Shown piece after piece: positions 55,523 to 64,000 of a stretch of DNA of 64,000 nucleotides. Both the position numbers and the translations under genes were made by a program. The notes under the pieces are model-generated. The model saw nothing but the letters and a program-made list of their open reading frames with translations, was not told where the DNA came from and did no database searches. This stretch comes from Plectosphaerella cucumerina (taxonomy: Eukaryota > Ascomycota > Sordariomycetes > Glomerellales > Plectosphaerellaceae): assembly GCA_020746995.1 (NCBI GenBank), contig JAGPXD010000003.1, positions 2,790,001 through 2,854,000 of the forward strand. Direction: 5' to 3'. Every line of letters starts with the position of its first letter. Position 1 is the first letter of the stretch.

Positions 55523-57082
55523 ATGTCAGGCACCGAGCAGCAGATGGCGCACGATGTCATCCAGCAGTCGCTGCCATGGTATCGCGTACCCAGCCTGGTC
55601 AAGCTGTACCTCCTCCTACTGGCTCCCATGCTCACCTCGGCGGCGTGGGGCTTCGATCTCAGCATGACCAACGGTCTACAGTCGGTCGAAATCTTCATGG
55701 ACACCTTCGGCAACCCAAGCGGTGCAACACTGGGCTTCTATGGTGCTTCCATGTCTGTTGGTGGCATCGTAGCCTGTCTCGTCGGTGGCCCTCTCAACAA
55801 CCGATTCGGCCGCCGCGCCCTCGTCTTCGCCGGCAGCTTGCTGGTGATCGGCATGGTATTCCTCGAGACCTTTGCGCCCAACTTCCGCGTCTTCTCGGCT
55901 GCAAAGCTTATCCTGGGTTTCGGCAGCAATCTTCAGCAGCTTGCTGCTCCCGTTCTCGTCACCGAGCTCGCTCACCCGCGCCAACGAGAGGCTCTGACGT
56001 CCATATACAACACAGCTATCTTCATCGGCCTTATCATTGGCTCTTGGATCACTTTCGCCACCTTCTCCATGCCCTCGGAGTGGTCATGGAAGTTGCCCTG
56101 CATCCTCCAGGTCATTCTGCCACTCTACCAGGCCGCCATGATCTGGTTTTGCCCCGAGAGTCCACGCTGGCTCGCGTCTCGCGGTCGTCTCGACGAAGCC
56201 CACGCCATCCTTACGAAGTACCACGGCAACGGCCATGCCGATGACCCCGTCGTCCAGCTCGAGATGCAGGAGATCGTTGCTGGTCTAGAAGCCGATAAGA
56301 CCATGCTCCGCCTCAACAAGGCCGGCATCAAGACCGTCCTCGGCAGCAAGGGCAACCGTCACCGTCTGTGGCTCAGCTTCTGGGCCGCCATCGGATCGCA
56401 GTGCCTCGGCAGCAACTTTGTCTCGACCTACCTTCCCCTGATCCTCGACCAGGTCGGCATGACAACCTCCAAGGAGAAGACGCTGATCAACGGCATCGTC
56501 AGCATTGTGCAGTGGCTCACTGCTTTCAGCGCTGCCTTCCTCATTCCGCGCGTTGGGCGCCGCACAATCTTCCTCGGCTCGACGTCCGTGATGACAGCCA
56601 CGTTCATCGTTTGGACGGCCCTTACAGCGACGTACCTCCGTGATCCGCAGCCGGGATATGGCATCGGTGTCATTGTCATCATCTTCCTCTTCTCCATCGC
56701 CAACGCGGCTTGCTGGATCCCGCTCGTCGTCACCTACCCGCTAGAGGTCGTGACAACCAAGCAGCGTGGTATCTTCTTCTCTTGGACGATGCTTTGCATC
56801 AACGCCTCGTCCTTTGTCGCAAGTTACCTCAACCCCGTCGCACTCGAGGCCATTCAGTGGCGTTACTACATCGTGCAGTGTGTTTTCAATTCTTTGATGA
56901 TTGCAGTAATCTATTTTACCTTTGTCGAGACAACCGGCCGCACACTCGAGGAGATTGCGGGCATCTTTGATGGGGATGAGACGTTTGAGAACGCAAAGGC
57001 CGTGGCACGTGCCGGATTTGAGAAGACGGCCGAGCTTGACGCTGTCACGCATATGGAAGAGTCTGGCAGCAGGAAGGCCTGA
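55523..57082 (+). CDS. MFS sugar transporter 2
   Basis: An intronless 519-residue sugar transporter of the lactose-permease/hexose-carrier type common in fungi. Signatures are GFDLSMTNGLQSVEIFMDTF (span 1 and loop), NNRFGRRALV (loop 2-3), WFCPESPRWLASRGR (after span 6), PRVGRRTIFLG (loop 8-9) and FVETTGRTLEEI (after span 12). The N-terminal 25 residues and the C-terminal tail (ending MEESGSRKA) are cytosolic. It differs strongly from transporter 1 in gene structure and sequence, so the group has two unrelated carriers, perhaps for glycoside and free sugar. It follows the rhamnosidase on the same strand and has the strongest motif array of the group. Confidence 0.92.
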   Translation: MSGTEQQMAHDVIQQSLPWYRVPSLVKLYLLLLAPMLTSAAWGFDLSMTNGLQSVEIFMDTFGNPSGATLGFYGASMSVGGIVACLVGGPLNNRFGRRALVFAGSLLVIGMVFLETFAPNFRVFSAAKLILGFGSNLQQLAAPVLVTELAHPRQREALTSIYNTAIFIGLIIGSWITFATFSMPSEWSWKLPCILQVILPLYQAAMIWFCPESPRWLASRGRLDEAHAILTKYHGNGHADDPVVQLEMQEIVAGLEADKTMLRLNKAGIKTVLGSKGNRHRLWLSFWAAIGSQCLGSNFVSTYLPLILDQVGMTTSKEKTLINGIVSIVQWLTAFSAAFLIPRVGRRTIFLGSTSVMTATFIVWTALTATYLRDPQPGYGIGVIVIIFLFSIANAACWIPLVVTYPLEVVTTKQRGIFFSWTMLCINASSFVASYLNPVALEAIQWRYYIVQCVFNSLMIAVIYFTFVETTGRTLEEIAGIFDGDETFENAKAVARAGFEKTAELDAVTHMEESGSRKA

Positions 57083-57684
57083 GGGGCTTGATGACCCAGA
57101 GGACTAGGAGTCTTGTATCCTTGAATTTTAATACATTCATTGTTCTTTTCCAGAATGTTCTTTTGCGCACCGATCTGAAATCTTGAAGTGCCTTGGAGGT
57201 TTGCAGTCTGTCCAGCACAGGTTGCCCCGACGATATCAGCTTAGTCTGAGGTGGCTTGCAAAGTCAAAACGAAAACAGCTGGCACATCAAAAATGTGTGG
57301 GGTCTCCCAAGCTGATATCCAAAGATGTTGGCTGTATTAGTCCTCAAGTTGAGGTGGGACACATGATATTGCCTCGCTCACAGATCATGCCTACTACTTT
57401 TACAGCCAGTTATGCTGGTCTCGAGCCTGGAAACACACCAAATATTCTCTGAGTTCAGATTCACAAGAAAACAGTCACCAGCCGCACTTCCAAAAGCGGC
57501 TTTGACGCCGTGGCTGTTCCACGCGGCTTGGATTTGAGGCACCCTTCCGGACCCTTCCGGGCCTCAAAATTATCTGAAAAACCGGCCTATGAAAAACAAG
57601 TGAGCCACCCAGTCCAGCTCACCTCTATCCTTTCAACCCTTCACACTCCGTCACGCAACCTCCCGAGCACCCAACTCGGCCAAC
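57083..57684. other. Intergenic region upstream of the 2EXR gene
   Basis: About 600 bases, AT-richer than its surroundings. A short direct repeat ACCCTTCCGG occurs twice at 57540-57560. It holds the 3' end of transporter 2 and the promoter of the next gene. Confidence 0.4.
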
Positions 57685-58717
57685 ATGGAGGACCCCAAAG
57701 AACCCGACCCCCCGGGCCACTTCCGGCGGTTCATGGACCTACCCTTTGAGGTCCGAGAATTCATCTGGCAGTATGCCATCGCCCCTCGTTCCGCAACGCC
57801 GCGGCTGTACCGATACTTTCTCTGCGAAGAGGAGGGCGAGTTCGAACTGCCTCACACAACCAACTCTCAAGGTTCAGCAGTCCTCGAGAACAGCTACCTC
57901 TGGGGCACGTACTGCCAGGACTCCTACCAACGACCGTGGGCCGACAAACTCACAAGCTACACCGCCCAGGAGCTCTCCCAAGACAAGGAGAACTACTTCC
58001 GCTATCTCTACGATGACGGTCTATCCCTCGCCTGCCGCGAATCTCGGGCCATCGTCCTCAAGGACATGAAGGAACACGCCGAAAAAAAACAGCCCGAAGC
58101 CCAAGAAAGCTCATAACGTCACGCATGCTGGCAAAACAATGCAGCTCAACGTCGGCTCCGTCATCAAGCTCGAGTTCAGCCCCTTCTACCTCAAGGCCCA
58201 CGGCAACCAGCTCTGGAAGGAGTTTGCGTCCAACATTTCTTTCCTCCGACAGCCGCAGCTCAAGCAGATCGACATTGCCTTCGACTTTGACAGCCGCCAG
58301 GAACTCTGGACAAGGTTCTACCAGCACGCTAAGCTTGGAGAGAGTTGCAAAGAAATCCCGGACCATTCCATCAGAGGCGTCGTCGTCCGGGCGGTGCGAG
58401 CCTGGGTGATCGGCGAACTTCCGGAGGAGACGAGGATCTTCCTGATCGACCGGAAGAACACCGCGCCCCTCATCAAACAGCCCAATTACCTCGATTGGGA
58501 GTACCGACACATGCTCGGCACGGTCGTGCTGGCTGACGAGGAGTATGACTATGTCGCGGCGGTGGGATATTGGACTGATCGCTTTCTCCGGATGGTGAAG
58601 AATAGCCTCGAGCTGAGCGGGGGACAGGGACAGTTCTGCCTGATGCCGGTCATACCAGTGCGGAAGGGCGAGGAGTTGGTGAGCGCCGACGTTGCGGCAA
58701 ATTGGAGGAGGTCATAG
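57685..58717 (+). CDS. 2EXR-domain protein interrupted by a frameshift at an A8 run
   Basis: The first frame (57685-58116) starts MEDPKEPD and contains the 2EXR motif FMDLPFEVREFIWQYA near residue 17, the hallmark of a large fungal family of unknown function. It runs to CRESRAIVLKDMKEHAEK and then stops soon after a run of eight A at 58082-58089. The next frame over continues without a stop to 58717 with the usual second half of such proteins (VGSVIKLEFSPFYLKAHGNQ, QLKQIDIAFDFDSRQELW, AVGYWTDRFLRM). One A fewer would give a single protein of about 343 residues. This could be a sequencing slip, a real loss-of-function change, or two proteins; I see no intron of normal length that would join them. 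Confidence 0.75.
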
Positions 58718-58875
58718 TAGATCTGGTACATTACCCAGATATCACGATTGTATCACCACCAAGACGTCATGGAGCGATCAAAGTCATCAATGCCATTCAT
58801 ATGCTCATGAGCCAAAAACGCCTAGGATGCAAGAAAATGCAATCATCATGTCTAACCTCTTTCCCCCTTCCACTC

Positions 58876-61337
58876 CTAACCATAGCGCACCATGTTCGGA
58901 GGCGGCTGCCACGACTGGTGCGAGCTGCCACGATGTGGCTGCTGCGGCGGCTGAGGCCACTGCTGCTGTCCCTGCTGCTGCGGCCACTGGGGCCCGCCCG
59001 CGTACTGCTGCTGCTGGAGGTGCTGCGCCATGTACGGGTTCGTCGGCCACCTCTTGGAGAGGACCTTTGCGTTGCGCTTCTTGCGGAACGACGAGATCAT
59101 GCAAGAGAGGATGATGATGACGATGAGTCCGCCGATGCCGGCGGCGAGGCCGATGACCAGGTTCCTGTTCTGGTCGAACCACGAGCCGTTGCTGCCGCCG
59201 CCGTTGTTACCACCGCCGCGGCCGCCGGAGCCCTCAACCTCGCACAGGCCCGTCATGCACATGCCGCCGCCCTCGCAGGGCGTTCCGTCGAGGAAGAGCT
59301 GGGTTTCCACTCTACAGCTGCCGGACTGCTCGCACGACAGGCGGCAGCTGCCAAAGTCGCAGGCGATAGTCTCGTTATCGTAGGCGACGCGACACTGCTC
59401 ATCGCGCGAGGTGCACTGACCCGACGCGCACTGGAGGCCGTCGCCGTCAGGACCGCACGTCTCGCCATCAGTGCGGAAGTCGTCGCCCGGGCAGGTGCTT
59501 GTGCGGCCGTCGCAGGTCTCCTCAGGGTCGCACTCGCTGGTGCTTGAGCGGCAGACAAAGCCAGACTCGGCGACGGCGCAAGAGTCGGTGCAGCACTTGT
59601 CGTTTGTCGGGTCGCACACGGCGCCTTCGCGCAGGCGGCAGGTCTGGGGGTCGCAGCACGAGTTGGCGGGGCAGCCCTCGGGTCCACCGCAATCGCAGTC
59701 CTCCGAGCCCTCGACAATACCGTTGCCACATTCGCTCTCTCTGATTTCGTCCTCGGCGGGGGCGTCGTCGGGGCCGACGAAGCACGAGGTGTCGATGAGG
59801 TTGCGGCCCATGCCGGTGCACACGAGACCGACAGAGCAGCCGGAGAACTCTTCAATATTGTCGTTCGTTACGGGGTTCATTAGGAAGCGCTCGCCGGCAT
59901 CGCAGGTGTTGCTGCTGAGTGGGCAGCAGTCGCTGGCGCGGCGGGTAGCAGCGGATGCGCACTCCGCCTGCCTACAGTCGTGGGTTGCGCCAAAGTTGTG
60001 GCCGATTTCGTGGGCGATGACCTGCCACTCGGCGCGAGTACGGACGACGACGTTTGTCGAGGCGACAAACTGGAGCTGGCCGCCGAGGCTCTGCTCTCGC
60101 ACGCCACGGCTGCAGACGCTGCGGAGCCATGCGATGCCGACGGTCTGGCCGGTGTTGCATGCGCTGAGCAAGGTCCAGATGGCGTTGCCGTCGTCGAACT
60201 GGCCGCGCCACTCGGAGAAGGAGCTGAGGCGGGCGGAGATGTCAAAGTTGTTGGTGCAGGGGACGTTCCAGGGGGTCGAGGAACTGGCGCGGGCGGGGCA
60301 CGAGGGGTCGCTGATGGTCAGGTTCTGAATGGCCAGGCGCACGTTGAACGTGTTCTCGTAAAGTTCTGAGGCGGTGTTGATCTGGTTGAGTATGTTGCGA
60401 CGGGCGGCGGCGACATCCTGGAATTCGCGTGTGTAGGTGCAGTCCGTGGCGATGCCGAGGAGCGCAACGCGCTGCGACGAGGGGCAGCCTGACGTAGAGC
60501 CGATGGTGTCGGCCGGGTCGAAACCGATATTCTGGCGGGCGCTGATGGCACCGAACGATGGGTGGTCCCCGTCCAAATCCAAATCACGCTCCTTGATCGA
60601 GTGGGTGCCGCAGAAGGTGCTGTCGTCGCCGGAGCGCCGCAGCAGCTCGGACCTGAAGGGGTCCTCGATAATGTCCGAGTCGCGCCAGACAACAAGGTAG
60701 GGAGCGTCCTTCGGGGGCGCACCGGGGTCGTCGGCGTGGCGGGAGCGGCGATATGAGGAGTCCGTAGCGATATGGTAAGAGTCGCCGTGTAGCTTAAAAG
60801 CACCTTCGATCAGGTGGCGACCAGCCTCCTGGCGGAGGGAGACGCGGGCCCAGCCGGCCCTGGTCCATGGACGGCTGTCATCTTTGCGGGTGAGGGCCGA
60901 GCCCTTGTAGAAGCGGGTCAGGTCGTCGTCGAAGGCTGCCGGTGCCGCCGAGCGGTAGGACCCATCAGGCTGAACATGCTGAACGTTGATCGTAGGCGAG
61001 AGGATATCAAGGTTCGGGGAGAGCTCGAAGCGGATTCTCTGGCTTTCCCGGGCGAGGGTCACGACGAGGGTGTGGGCGCCATGCGGCTCGTGCGCATCAG
61101 GGTTGGAGATGAAGTCAATGTCCTGGACGGTGTCGACGCGGGAGACACGATTCGCAACGAAGGAGTAGGCTGGAGAGAGTTTGTCAGTCCAGGGTCAGGT
61201 TCGCGATCTTCAGGGACCGGCGGGAGGTTGCCGGGAACGGCGGGATGGGAAGCGAGACAAGCCTATTTCGACGTACCTTGTGTGGTGCGCAGCGTCAGCA
61301 GGGCCAACGCAAGCAGCGCATAGGGCGAGTGCCACAT
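58876..61337 (-). CDS. ADAM-family membrane metalloprotease
   Basis: A 784-residue disintegrin-metalloprotease. Exon 1 is 61277-61337, encoding the signal peptide MWHSPYALLALALLTLRTTQ, and exon 2 is 58876-61169. The prodomain covers about residues 21-210. The reprolysin-type catalytic domain has the zinc motif HEIGHNFGATHD near residue 405 with the Met-turn FLMNPV after it. A cysteine-rich disintegrin domain follows (about 497-585, ECGNGIVEGSEDCDCG), then a Cys-rich part. A Gly/Asn-rich linker leads to one membrane span (about 688-710, LVIGLAAGIGGLIVIIILSC). The cytosolic tail is basic and then rich in Gln, Pro and Trp (PQWPQQQGQQQWPQPPQQP). Fungal ADAMs of this layout are known but little studied. 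All catalytic residues are present. Confidence 0.94.
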
Positions 61338-63563
61338 GCTCTGTGGCTGCTAGTGGTGAAGGTGAACCTAGTCGGGGAGTCGATCGATCGGCAGATTCGG
61401 CACGGGAGAGGAGTGGTCGAGGAAGGGTGTCTGTCCTTTGGGGGGAGTGGCCGAAAATTGTTGAGCAGCCCGAGATGCTGGGAGGAAAAGCGATTTATCT
61501 ACGGCGTCGAAAAGAAATGCACGAGTCGTTGTCAGCCGCAGGCGCAGTCAGGCTCAGGCGAGCGGGCGGATCATTCCCAGGCGAGCGGATGACCGTTCGG
61601 GTCACTCAAAGAACGGGCAGGCCACCAGGAAAAAAGAGAGGGGGGCCAATCCTGGGTGTCAACACGTCATGACTGCTGGTTTAGCGGGCTGCGCGGTTGG
61701 CTCCATGGGCAACTCAGCCTCCGGGGGGTGACGAATCCGGGGCTGGGCGGGCGGGAAGGAAGGGTGCTGGGCGTCTTGGCGGAGAGAGCCCTGGAGTGAT
61801 TTTGGGGGGTGAATCGGGGATGGTGTTAAAGTCCGTGAAATCCGGGCGTCTTGGCGGTCTGGCAGATGGGAAGGAAAGAGCCTATCGAACAGAGGGTGGG
61901 TGTCCACTCCTGCCACTGTCCGCGGGCAAGTCCACGAGGCCGAGGTGCCAAGTCAGATGCTGTCGATTTGATTGGGTCGGAACCTTGGGGGCAAAAAGGG
62001 ACATCACCAGATGCCCGGTTCCAGCACGGGGTTCGAGGCTGAGCTGGAACAATCAGCGTGTGTACTCTTCAAATCTATCAGTGACTATGATGTGCCTGGT
62101 TGCCAAAGATTGTCCGACCCGACCGGCGCACGTTGCGCACTACGATCAAGCTTAATTCAGCGGGCACACGGCCGGGACCACTGGCAGCCCGGTGACCAGT
62201 CAACCAGTCAGTGCCAGTGGATGGATGTCATCCACTTGCATCGGACCAAGCCTAAATCGACAGCCAAATGCCCCCCTGTCCGCCCTGTCACTCTGCCATG
62301 CTCCCTGTCGCCCGTCAATCCTCCCGCTCCGTACCGGTGGCCCGACAGACTCAAGTGCCGGTCCAAATCTCCTGCTCCGGGGTCGCCGTCGTTGTCGTTG
62401 GCAATGGATATTCGAAGATCAGAACAGCATCGGCATCCATCAACATCATGTCAGCCAGTTGAGTCGACGGTCGGATGTTCGGTTTCGGGCTCTTCGGCGG
62501 CCCGCTCTCCTGCCCGCAGTAGCAGAAACCCTAAAACGCAGACTCGGTCGGATAGTTCATCATGATGTCTTCCAGCGATCCCGGAGCACCGAGAACGTTG
62601 CCCCGACCACCCACGACATCCCACCCCGCCTCCGATCAACTATCACCAAGAACATCTCATCCCCAGCTCGAACACCCGGGCTGTGCAAAATGGCTTATGT
62701 GATCCAGCCTCTTCCCGCGGCCTCTAGCAGAAATCCAGCCAAGACCCCGCAACGCATGCCGCGGGAGCTGACGCGTCTCGGCGAGACATCCATCAGCGAC
62801 GACCAACGTCAGAGAGCAGAGACAGGCCTCGGGGAAACTACTCGACGCACATCTGCTGCCACGGTCTCCTGCATCTTCAATCTATCCGGCGGCCTCCAAC
62901 GCCCACCACTTGTCAGAAGGACCGATATCATGGCCTGTATTGTACGCGTTCAGTGACGTGGAGAGCCAGGGACCAGACAGCGTGATATCTTCAAGCCGGG
63001 GTTCTTTACGCCGGGTTTTGACTTCCGATCAAGGCTGATTTGAAATCAGTGCTGGGTGAGGCCCTGAAAACCACGGCACTGCCCGAGCACGAGTCATGAA
63101 GCCAGCACGCCGCGATGCTGCTTGTGGAAAGCCCTCGTATGAAGAGAGGCTGGCCAGATGGATGCATCTTTCAGAGGAGAGGAAATGGCGATGTTTTCCC
63201 TCTGCAAACTACATCATACTCGGCGAATTCAGCTTTTGATGCCAGTATCTGATGCTGCAACCATGGCCGATAACCCATCATGATGCGGCTTCAGTGGGCA
63301 GCTTCACAACTGTTGAAGTCGCTATGGCTTGCTTGGGTACCAAGGTATGTGCTTTGTCCATCCATCAAGAAACCCATACTAACATATCCCTCATGATCAA
63401 CAGAATCTGTGGCAATCCCATCAACATCATCCGCAGCCTGGCAGGCTGAAACACCACAACCCTGATCCATGCCCGATCACCACCACATCGCCACTGGCGA
63501 CAGCTGCCATAGCCGCCCGCAAGATGCCCAGCACAGACCTCACAGTTCATTCAATCTAATCAG
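61338..63563. other. 2.2 kb intergenic region
   Basis: No gene is supported. The left end is the ADAM promoter. CCAGTCA words cluster at 62190-62215, similar to words near 15.6-16.1 kb and 30.87 kb. Open frames up to 254 codons (62192-62956) are overlapped by others and have the Ser/Pro/Arg-rich look of non-coding GC-rich DNA. Confidence 0.4.
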
Positions 63564-63779
63564 ATGACCGACACCGAGAACTTGCCTGCGGCCGTCGCTC
63601 GCTCCCTCAGCCGAAAGGCGCCCGCCGCCCAACGCCCGCCGCCGTCGATTTTCGATCCGCGATCCTGGGTCACAACCCCCACAGCCGAGCCTCCTTTCTT
63701 CAGACGTCACTTCATCAACGACATCTTGCAATCGCCCATCGCCGAATACCACACCGACGGTGGGCGCGACTCGCCTTGA
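63564..63779 (+). CDS. Possible small gene, 71 residues or first exon
   Basis: I do not recognise it. The frame MTDTENLPAAVARSLSRK continues with a proline-rich part and a more protein-like end (PPFFRRHFINDILQSPIAEY), then stops at 63777. An adjacent frame (63776-63958) is also open and ends IDREYESDVD, so a short intron or another frame join near 63755-63815 is possible. The candidate GTGGGC..CCCAG intron would be only 36 bases. Coding status is uncertain. Confidence 0.3.
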   Translation: MTDTENLPAAVARSLSRKAPAAQRPPPSIFDPRSWVTTPTAEPPFFRRHFINDILQSPIAEYHTDGGRDSP

Positions 63780-64000
63780 CCCCGTTATCGCCCAGGGTGC
63801 CCGTCGGTGCTACGATGGAAGCGGCTGGCGGCGCCGAAGGGCGGCAACGTGCGCTGGCTCGTTTTGGGCTTCCGCGCCGGCCGTTTACCCACCAAATCAC
63901 CCTTTTAGGCTGGCGGGAGCGGTGCATCGACCGGGAATACGAGTCTGATGTAGATTGAAGGGGACGGGTTCTGACCCTCCGATAGGGGTCGTGGGAGAGC

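Noticed and set aside
62026..62048. tRNA-like T-arm words (GGGGTTCGAGGCTG)
   Set aside because: No matching acceptor stem, A box or anticodon arm could be laid out around it.
62192..62956. 254-codon plus-strand frame
   Set aside because: Ser/Arg/Pro-rich with overlapping frames on the same strand; no recognisable domain.

Overview
The window is nuclear DNA of a filamentous ascomycete. Genes lie on both strands, are GC-rich, and are broken by short introns of about 48-80 bases with GT..AG ends and CTGAC-like branch sites. The gene set (fungal complex I 9.5 kDa subunit, Mic19, 2EXR-domain protein, Zn2Cys6 regulators, GH78 rhamnosidase, fungal ADAM protease) fits a plant-associated Sordariomycete; Colletotrichum or a relative is my inference, not shown. 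No tRNA, rRNA, CRISPR array or intact transposon was recognised.

Left part (1-30.5 kb) is mostly conserved core genes: the 3' end of a BEACH/WD40 protein, NUO9.5, the oligosaccharyltransferase subunit WBP1, a small secreted cysteine-containing protein, a ferric reductase with tandem GATA sites upstream, a 124-residue unknown, MIC19, a second intronless ferric reductase with a long pyrimidine-rich leader, importin beta-1 (KAP95), and a large many-exon Zn2Cys6 regulator with a Gln/His-rich tail. Two stretches of more than 4 kb (13.9-18.3 kb and 30.6-35.3 kb) carry no gene I can support. Between 35 and 39.5 kb are a cytochrome P450, a small nucleotidyltransferase, a nucleoside deaminase and a GNAT acetyltransferase.

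The most interesting part is 40.1-57.1 kb. Seven neighbouring genes look like one catabolic module: an FAD-dependent oxidoreductase, a Zn2Cys6 regulator, a multi-exon sugar transporter, a second regulator without a visible zinc cluster, a third regulator with a zinc cluster, an alpha-L-rhamnosidase (GH78) without a signal peptide, and a second sugar transporter. The layout suggests that a rhamnose-containing glycoside is imported intact, hydrolysed in the cytosol, and the sugar or aglycone oxidised. All five promoter regions of the module carry copies of a CTCCCCGR / TCGGGG element. Two of them contain near-identical 17-bp palindromes of the CGG-N9-CCG type expected for a zinc-cluster dimer.

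Right part (57.6-64 kb): a 2EXR-domain gene whose frame breaks at a run of eight A, a membrane-anchored ADAM metalloprotease, and about 2.7 kb with at most one weak small gene. Exon boundaries were read by eye from splice sites and frame continuity. Weak junctions are named in the entries.
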